Below are positions 20,810-25,618 of a stretch of DNA of 25,618 nucleotides, piece after piece. The notes below the pieces were generated by a model. That model had not been told where the DNA came from. It did not search any database and saw only the letters and a list, made by a program, of their open reading frames with translations. Position 1 is the first letter of the stretch. Every line of letters begins with the position of its first letter. The DNA is taken from the NCBI GenBank assembly GCA_964440265.1, contig CAYTRU010000012.1, forward strand, positions 1 to 25,618, given 5' to 3'. The DNA comes from CAYMUN01 sp964440265 (lineage in GTDB: Bacteria > Patescibacteriota > Saccharimonadia > Saccharimonadales > UBA4665). A program made the position numbers and the translations under genes.

Positions 20810-23800
20810 CTATCCTCGGCCACTTAAAAGGTCATCCTCAAAGGCGATAATACCCTGGATATTTGGGCTGTAGTTGCTGGTAAGTGGGAAGTTGAGGTCT
20901 ATGATGTGCTGCCATACGGCTGCGGTGAGTTGCTCTAAGCGTGCTGCGGTGTTTTCGTCGGCAGCTAGGGCTAATGCAAGCTCTGAAGCATGTTCGGTTT
21001 CCACATAAAGCATGCGAGCCGTCATGTGCTTGCTAGCCTGAAAGCGGCCACTGTGGCGAGCGAGTGCTAGATAAAATAGCAACTGCGTACGATGCCGCCA
21101 GGCCTTCACCGCTTTCGTTTGGTCTCGGGTGGTAAAACTGGTCAGTGCTTTCCCTGTCTTATAGTCGGTTATGAGCAAGGTGTTATCATGCTCTGCTACA
21201 TGATCCAGCTTACCAGCTAAGCGAGCTTCACCAAGACGCACGTCTGCCAGACTCAGCTCTGCTTGATCACCGGATATAAGCTGAAAGCCTTTGTGCTGAA
21301 AAAGACTAGTCAAAGTTTGTTTGCCGTGGGTACGGTAACGGGTAGTTTCATCTTCGGGGAGTTGTTGCTGCTCTAGGCTGTGCTCGTAGCTTTGGAGCAC
21401 GTTTTCCAGGCTGAAAGCACCACTATTAGTCAGTAGCTGGGCGGTTTGCAGAGCTTTATGGATAGCGGTGCCATAGGCCATGGTCGCAGTAGTTTGTTCG
21501 GGCAAATGGAGTAACTGGCGTTCTAAAAAGTGCTGTGGGCCGCCAGTGGTAACATCTAGGAATTGCAGTAAACCAGTCGCACTCAGCTGATAGTCAGCCA
21601 GCTTGCTGCTAAGCGCTAAGCGTTCATCATTGCTGGTCAAGCGCGGCCAGCGGAGGCCTTGCTCTAATATCGGGATCGGCGCCTCTGCCTGATCAGCGTT
21701 GATCTTGCGTGTCGGTAGTTCGCTCGTCAGCGGCGTTGCTAGTGTTACTCGACCCTGTTCGTCGGTGTAATAGCTGCTAATGAATAGTGACCGTTTGGCT
21801 CTAGTAGCTGCTACATACAGGAGACGCACATAATCATCGTAATGTTCGCCGTAAGGCTGCAACGGTAGGTTAGCCGGCGGTTTGCGGCCCATATGCCGGG
21901 GTTGCCAGTTAGCTTCGACAGCATCTAGCACAAATACAGTGTCGAATTCCAGGCCCTTGGCTTTATGGACGGTCATCAGCTGTACCGCTTGTTCGCCACT
22001 GATAAACCAAGATTCGTCAGTGATAGGTTTTGCTAGATCCTGATGCAAACGGATGAAATGCACAAAGTCTGTCAAGTGGGTAGTTTCCGGCCGTAGTGCT
22101 ACAAATTCTTCTGTAGCACTACGTAAGCGTCGTAGGCCAGACAGTCCTTCCAGGTAGGTGGTGTCAATCTTGCGGCCACCTAGGGTTAAGAAATAGTCGC
22201 GCAGCGGGCTTGTCAGGTGAGTGCCGGCCCGCAAGCCAAGCAGGTATTCAAGCATCGCACCCAGAGGTTCGTGAGCGGTCTGCTGGCCAAGCCATAGCAG
22301 CCAATTACCTAAGCCCTTCAGATGCTCATCACTATGCTGCAGCAAACTATTGAGCCAGTTGGGCCGGGCATAATTTGTGGTAGCCAGTTGCCAGAGCGTT
22401 GCCGCATCGATCCGCCAGACAGGATGCTGTAGTAATTGTGCCAGGCGAAAGTTTACAACTGCTATGTCACCTTGACTAATCGCAGTGACGATCTCGGCTA
22501 GTAGGCAGAGCTGTGCAACTACTGGCTGATCGAGGACGTTATTTTGCTGTTCATAGCGAATCGGTACTTGGAGGCCGGCTAGTAAAGCGCTGAGCTCACG
22601 CAAGCTCTGATGGCTACGGGCTAGTACGGCAATTGACTGTTGATCACTTTGCTGCCAGGCCGCCTGAACTTGGTGGGCGATAGCGGACAATTGATGTTCC
22701 CGCGTCGGATAGGCTACATGTATAATAGTTCCCTTGCCCGGGTCAGCTGCGGCCTGCAAGTGCTTGGAAAGGTCGGTTTCACGCGTTACCAGCCGGTCTT
22801 CGGCCTGTTCGATGATAGTCTCGGCAGCATCCAGCAAATCCTGAGAAGAACGATAATTTTCTGTGAGTACGATCAGCTTAGTTGCTGTATACGTACGTCG
22901 AAAAGCTAGCATATTATTGAGTTCGGCGCCGTTAAAGGCAAAGATTGATTGATCGTCATCACCAACCGCCAAGAGGTTAGGTTGATCGCCGGTGGCTGCA
23001 TTCGTAGCCACTAGATGAGCCAGCCGCAACTGGGCTGCATTGGTGTCCTGAAATTCATCGATCAGGGTGTAGAGGAAGTGTTCCTGCACGCTAGCCAGTA
23101 ACTCTGGCCGCTGTTCAAGTTGGGTAATAACTTCCACCAGCATGTCGGAGTAATCGTAGTAGCCGCGGGCATGCAGTGTATCTCGATAGGTGTTGTAAAC
23201 CGGGACCATTGCTTGCCACCAGGCATTGCGCCGCCGTTCGTCGAACATGGCCTTTTCGCCACTTACCGTTTGCAGCCAACGTCGCTTCCATTTGCCGGTT
23301 TGGGTGGTTTTGCCGCTCTTTTGATCATTGGCGATGGCTAGGGCCAGACTTTCTTTGAGGACTGTGCTGAGCGAGCTTAGGGGTGCGACACCGCTGTCAA
23401 TGGGTTGATCAGGCAAAGCATCGACCGCAATCTGTAGCTGCGTCAGCTTTTTCATGCTTAAGATAGGGCTGAGTGCCGCTATTAGCTGAGGTTCGATAAC
23501 ATCCAGATAAGCTTCGTTCACGGCCAGCATAGCGGCTAATTTCTCTGGTGTCAGGCCCGCCTCTTTGGTGAGCTTCAGAGCCTGCTGCACATCACCAATC
23601 ATGGTGTAAGCGCCAGCAAATTTCAGTGCCAGAGGATTGTCCAGTGGTAGTTTAGCTAAGATGTCTTGCATAATGTCTAGTTGCACGGCATCTGGTGCGA
23701 TACCTAAGCGGGCCCCATTCCAAAAGTAGGCCGGATAGAGGTTCATAATCTCGGCTGCAAAGCTGTGAAAGGTGCGTACCATGACATTATGTGCGGCCGG

Positions 23801-24043
23801 CCCCACTAGCGACGCCAAACGTTCTCTCATATTTGTGGCTGCGAAATTAGTAAACGTTAAACACAAAATATTACCGGGATCGGTATCTGTTTTCTGCAGT
23901 ATATTGGCTACTCTTAAACTCAGCAACTGGGTTTTGCCGGTCCCCGGGCCAGCCACTACCAGCACTGGCCCCTCGATCGCATCTACTGCTTCCCGCTGCG
24001 CGGCATTGAGATGCTTGTAAGCCGCCTGAAACGCTGTACTCAT
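20810..24043 (-). CDS. UvrD/Rep-type DNA helicase fused to a RecB-family nuclease
   Basis: This is a 1077-residue single-chain helicase-nuclease. The superfamily 1 helicase part has the Q motif LNAAQREAV, Walker A AGPGTGKT (31-38), motif Ia region CLTFTNFAATNM, Walker B LIDEFQDTN, motif III VGDDDQSIFAFNGAE and motif IV VLTENYRSS. Motif V MTVHKAKGLEFDTVFV and motif VI LLYVAATRAKRSL follow. The C-terminal PD-(D/E)xK nuclease has GKLDHVAEHDN (D947), ITDYKTGK (D960, K962) and the QLLFYLAL helix after it. No iron-sulfur cysteines are seen near the nuclease. The layout resembles AdnB/RecB-type end-resection proteins, but no partner subunit gene is adjacent in the window. A TACAAT box ends 8 bases before the ATG, suggesting a leaderless mRNA. 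Confidence 0.93.
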   Translation of the reverse strand: MSTAFQAAYKHLNAAQREAVDAIEGPVLVVAGPGTGKTQLLSLRVANILQKTDTDPGNILCLTFTNFAATNMRERLASLVGPAAHNVMVRTFHSFAAEIMNLYPAYFWNGARLGIAPDAVQLDIMQDILAKLPLDNPLALKFAGAYTMIGDVQQALKLTKEAGLTPEKLAAMLAVNEAYLDVIEPQLIAALSPILSMKKLTQLQIAVDALPDQPIDSGVAPLSSLSTVLKESLALAIANDQKSGKTTQTGKWKRRWLQTVSGEKAMFDERRRNAWWQAMVPVYNTYRDTLHARGYYDYSDMLVEVITQLEQRPELLASVQEHFLYTLIDEFQDTNAAQLRLAHLVATNAATGDQPNLLAVGDDDQSIFAFNGAELNNMLAFRRTYTATKLIVLTENYRSSQDLLDAAETIIEQAEDRLVTRETDLSKHLQAAADPGKGTIIHVAYPTREHQLSAIAHQVQAAWQQSDQQSIAVLARSHQSLRELSALLAGLQVPIRYEQQNNVLDQPVVAQLCLLAEIVTAISQGDIAVVNFRLAQLLQHPVWRIDAATLWQLATTNYARPNWLNSLLQHSDEHLKGLGNWLLWLGQQTAHEPLGAMLEYLLGLRAGTHLTSPLRDYFLTLGGRKIDTTYLEGLSGLRRLRSATEEFVALRPETTHLTDFVHFIRLHQDLAKPITDESWFISGEQAVQLMTVHKAKGLEFDTVFVLDAVEANWQPRHMGRKPPANLPLQPYGEHYDDYVRLLYVAATRAKRSLFISSYYTDEQGRVTLATPLTSELPTRKINADQAEAPIPILEQGLRWPRLTSNDERLALSSKLADYQLSATGLLQFLDVTTGGPQHFLERQLLHLPEQTTATMAYGTAIHKALQTAQLLTNSGAFSLENVLQSYEHSLEQQQLPEDETTRYRTHGKQTLTSLFQHKGFQLISGDQAELSLADVRLGEARLAGKLDHVAEHDNTLLITDYKTGKALTSFTTRDQTKAVKAWRHRTQLLFYLALARHSGRFQASKHMTARMLYVETEHASELALALAADENTAARLEQLTAAVWQHIIDLNFPLTSNYSPNIQGIIAFEDDLLSGRG

Positions 24044-24051
24044 ACTGCTCT

Positions 24052-24057
24052 ATTGTA
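24052..24057 (-). promoter_or_regulatory. -10 box for a leaderless helicase-nuclease transcript
   Basis: On the minus strand TACAAT is followed by 8 bases and then the ATG at 24043, so transcription should start one or two bases before the codon. There is no clear -35. Confidence 0.45.
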
Positions 24058-24077
24058 TAGGGAAGAGATGGCCAGCA

Positions 24078-25268
24078 CTAGTTAGTGGTACTGGCGCACA
24101 CTGGACAATTATCTTCTGAAGTAAATTCGGTCAAAAATTGTTTGGTGGCCTGCGGCCAAGGTTCGAGGTCATGGAAGCCGACGAAGTCGCCAGCTTCCCG
24201 CAACAGCCAGCCGAGGCGACCATAGAGACGTAATTTGCCCCAGATGACAGCAGCCCAGCGCGGGCCAGCGGGGATGACGGTTACGGGCTGTTTGGCAACA
24301 TAGCTTTTGAATGACTTGCCAGCAGCCCGACGACGCAAGTTGCGGGCCACAAACGCACCATCACGTAGAGCCGTCTGAGCCAGACCGCTAAAGGGTGTGT
24401 TGGCGTTATCACCGATAACAAAAATATTTTCCTCAGTCTGTAAGTAGACATCGACAGCTACCTTGCCCCGCCCCATGAGCACAAACTTATTTTCTGCGAA
24501 AAAAGGATGGTTGGTGACACCAGCCGTCCAAACGACCGTGTGACTGCGAATAGGCTTGCCATTAATGGTCAATTCATCAGCAGTTCGGGCCTGTACGGCA
24601 CTGTTGGTATAGAGCTTGACACCGAGGTGTTTTAGCTGATGGCTGACCCGTGTTGAGGTATGTTTTGGTAGCCTCGGCAGCAGTCGCGGCGCGGCTTCAA
24701 TCAAATCGATGTGAATTGTATGATGAGGTAAGCCGTGGTTTTGCATAATGCGCTTGATATAGCCCGGCAAAGCGCCAGCTAGCTCGATACCAGTTGGACC
24801 AGCACCGACGATAGCGTAATTAAGGTCAGGCTGGCGCTCATCGCTAAGCTGCTGATGCAAGTGCGCCTTGAAGCGTTCGGCCTCGGCTTGTGATTTAATG
24901 CTATAGGAATATTCTTGCATACCCGGGATGCCAAAATAATTGGTAATTACTCCTAAGCCCAAGATCAATACGTCATAGCTATAGACCTCTCCTGCGGCAG
25001 TCATGAGCGTCTTTGTTTTACGGTCGAGTGTGGTGGCCGTGCCCTGGGCCAGCTGGACTGGTTTACCATTAAAAATTCTGGCCAGCGGGATACTGGAGTT
25101 AGCTCGTTTACCCCCCGTGGCCGTATGATAGAGGGTCGGATAGTAACGCAAATCGGTATCATCACTCAGCAGCGTTATATGAAAGCGGTCATCGTCGCTC
25201 AGATCTAGGGCTGCTTTGACGCCCCCAAAGCCGCCTCCAACTATTAGAACCCGTTGTTTGTTAGACAT
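24078..25268 (-). CDS. type-2 NADH dehydrogenase-like flavoprotein (NDH-2)
   Basis: NDH-2 enzymes oxidise NADH at the membrane surface and reduce a quinone without pumping protons. The 396-residue product has two Rossmann motifs, VLIVGGGFGGVKAAL (FAD, about 8-22) and YAIVGAGPTGIELAGAL (NADH). It also has VLILGLGVITNYFGIPG, VVWTAGV and the FAD motif VFVIGDNA. The helix that follows reads AQTALRDGAFVARNL; family members usually have AQ-x-A-x-Q here near the quinone site, so one Gln is replaced by Arg. The C terminus is not strongly hydrophobic and ends with NCPVC, a CxxC of unknown role. Another FAD-dependent NAD(P)H oxidoreductase remains possible. A perfect TATAAT ends 10 bases before the ATG. 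Confidence 0.88.
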   Translation of the reverse strand: MSNKQRVLIVGGGFGGVKAALDLSDDDRFHITLLSDDTDLRYYPTLYHTATGGKRANSSIPLARIFNGKPVQLAQGTATTLDRKTKTLMTAAGEVYSYDVLILGLGVITNYFGIPGMQEYSYSIKSQAEAERFKAHLHQQLSDERQPDLNYAIVGAGPTGIELAGALPGYIKRIMQNHGLPHHTIHIDLIEAAPRLLPRLPKHTSTRVSHQLKHLGVKLYTNSAVQARTADELTINGKPIRSHTVVWTAGVTNHPFFAENKFVLMGRGKVAVDVYLQTEENIFVIGDNANTPFSGLAQTALRDGAFVARNLRRRAAGKSFKSYVAKQPVTVIPAGPRWAAVIWGKLRLYGRLGWLLREAGDFVGFHDLEPWPQATKQFLTEFTSEDNCPVCASTTN

Positions 25269-25278
25269 CTTACTTATG

Positions 25279-25284
25279 ATTATA
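25279..25284 (-). promoter_or_regulatory. -10 box of the NDH-2 gene, near-leaderless
   Basis: On the minus strand a perfect TATAAT is followed by 10 bases and then the ATG at 25268, giving a predicted leader of about 3 bases. The gap to the upstream glycosyltransferase stop is only 35 bases. Confidence 0.55.
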
Positions 25285-25303
25285 CAACATGACTAAGATT
25301 TGC

Positions 25304-25618
25304 CTATGTCAGTGCAGCAACGTAGGCTTGCCAATCTTCATCAGCGGTCACTGGCGGTACACCTTGGCGAAGTTTTTCAGCGACGCCCGGCTCGTAAAAG
25401 TGCTGTATGGCCGCTGCTAATGAAGTTGTGCTGTTAGGGGTACAGAGTAAGCCGTCGACACCGTCTCGGACTCGACGTGCTAGTGACCCGGCCGTGGTGG
25501 CTATGACTGGTGTACCATAGGCATGGGCCAGGCTGACATTCCAGGACGCCGTACCTTCTTTGTAAGGCAGCACTACCGCGTCTGAATCAGCTATGAGCTT
25601 TGCTAAGCGGTCGGCCGG
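25304..25618 (-). CDS. GT4-type glycosyltransferase, C-terminal end (5' part outside window)
   Basis: The frame runs off the window edge, so only the last 104 residues are visible. They show the C-terminal Rossmann domain of GT-B glycosyltransferases group 1: ADSDAVVLPYKEGTASWNVSLAHAYGTPVIATTAGS, in which the E-x-x-x-x-x-N-x-x-x-A-x-A-x-G-x-P-V-I-A pattern binds the sugar nucleotide. The usual VRDGVDGLLCTPNSTTSLAAAI follows. The usual EGF-x-x-x-LEAMA form is changed to EGTASWNVSLAHA. The donor and acceptor are unknown. An internal GTG at 25573 is not the true start. It may belong to an envelope-glycan group extending beyond the window. Confidence 0.88.
   Translation of the reverse strand, partial: PADRLAKLIADSDAVVLPYKEGTASWNVSLAHAYGTPVIATTAGSLARRVRDGVDGLLCTPNSTTSLAAAIQHFYEPGVAEKLRQGVPPVTADEDWQAYVAALT

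Noticed and set aside
1..25618. UGA recoded as an amino acid (as in some CPR lineages)
   Set aside because: TGA ends several genes at the expected family length, for example atpZ, atpF, ino1 and the P-loop kinase, so it is a stop here.
1..25618. CRISPR arrays, insertion sequences, prophage or rRNA
   Set aside because: No regularly spaced repeats, transposase or phage proteins, or rRNA-like stretches were seen on either strand.

Overview
The window looks like a core chromosomal segment of a small, gene-dense, ultra-reduced bacterium. Candidatus Saccharibacteria (TM7, Patescibacteria/CPR) is the best guess. The reasons are one short canonical F-type ATP synthase operon, a lone type-2 NADH dehydrogenase-like protein, an actinobacterial-style inositol-1-phosphate synthase, MscL with a zinc-ribbon tail, very short intergenic gaps, and many promoters whose -10 box sits directly in front of the start codon. 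UGA is used as a stop (for example the ATGA overlaps of atpZ/atpB and atpF/atpH, and the end of ino1), which argues against the UGA-recoding CPR lineages (Absconditabacteria, Gracilibacteria). The taxon call is inference; no rRNA is present.

Layout. (1) 1-743: 3' part of a sensor histidine kinase, ending in a terminator that overlaps its stop codon. (2) 850-2800: two AT-rich, co-directional genes for unrecognised membrane proteins, visibly lower in GC than the rest, followed by terminators and a tRNA-Asn gene on the minus strand. (3) 3118-5681, minus strand: smpB, then a ribbon-helix-helix regulator followed by an ABC-F ATPase, with a nested palindrome over the likely RHH promoter. (4) 5715-7676: divergent membrane-anchored clan-A glycosidase-like protein and GT2 glycosyltransferase. 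(5) 7693-9713, minus strand: secreted or anchored thermonuclease, P-loop kinase, corrinoid adenosyltransferase-like protein and glutaredoxin. (6) 9794-16550, plus strand: complete ATP synthase operon atpZ-B-E-F-H-A-G-D-C, whose promoter spacer carries a perfect CRP/FNR-like palindrome. (7) 16551-16760: AT-rich spacer with a candidate short structured RNA and a bidirectional terminator. (8) 16761-20757: ino1, mscL, an ATP-grasp protein and a divergent aquaporin, an envelope/osmotic group. (9) 20810-25618, minus strand: UvrD-type helicase fused to a RecB-type nuclease, NDH-2, and the C-terminal end of a GT4 glycosyltransferase.

How the parts relate. The F1Fo enzyme is complete, and its c subunit has a proton-type (not Na+-type) ion site. 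The only redox enzyme seen is a non-pumping NDH-2-like flavoprotein, so the ATP synthase may run mainly as a proton-extruding ATPase, at least as far as this window shows. MscL and the aquaporin (which lacks the selectivity-filter arginine) suggest osmotic control. Ino1, GT2, GT4 and the glycosidase point to envelope glycan or inositol-lipid chemistry. No CRISPR array, insertion sequence or prophage is visible.
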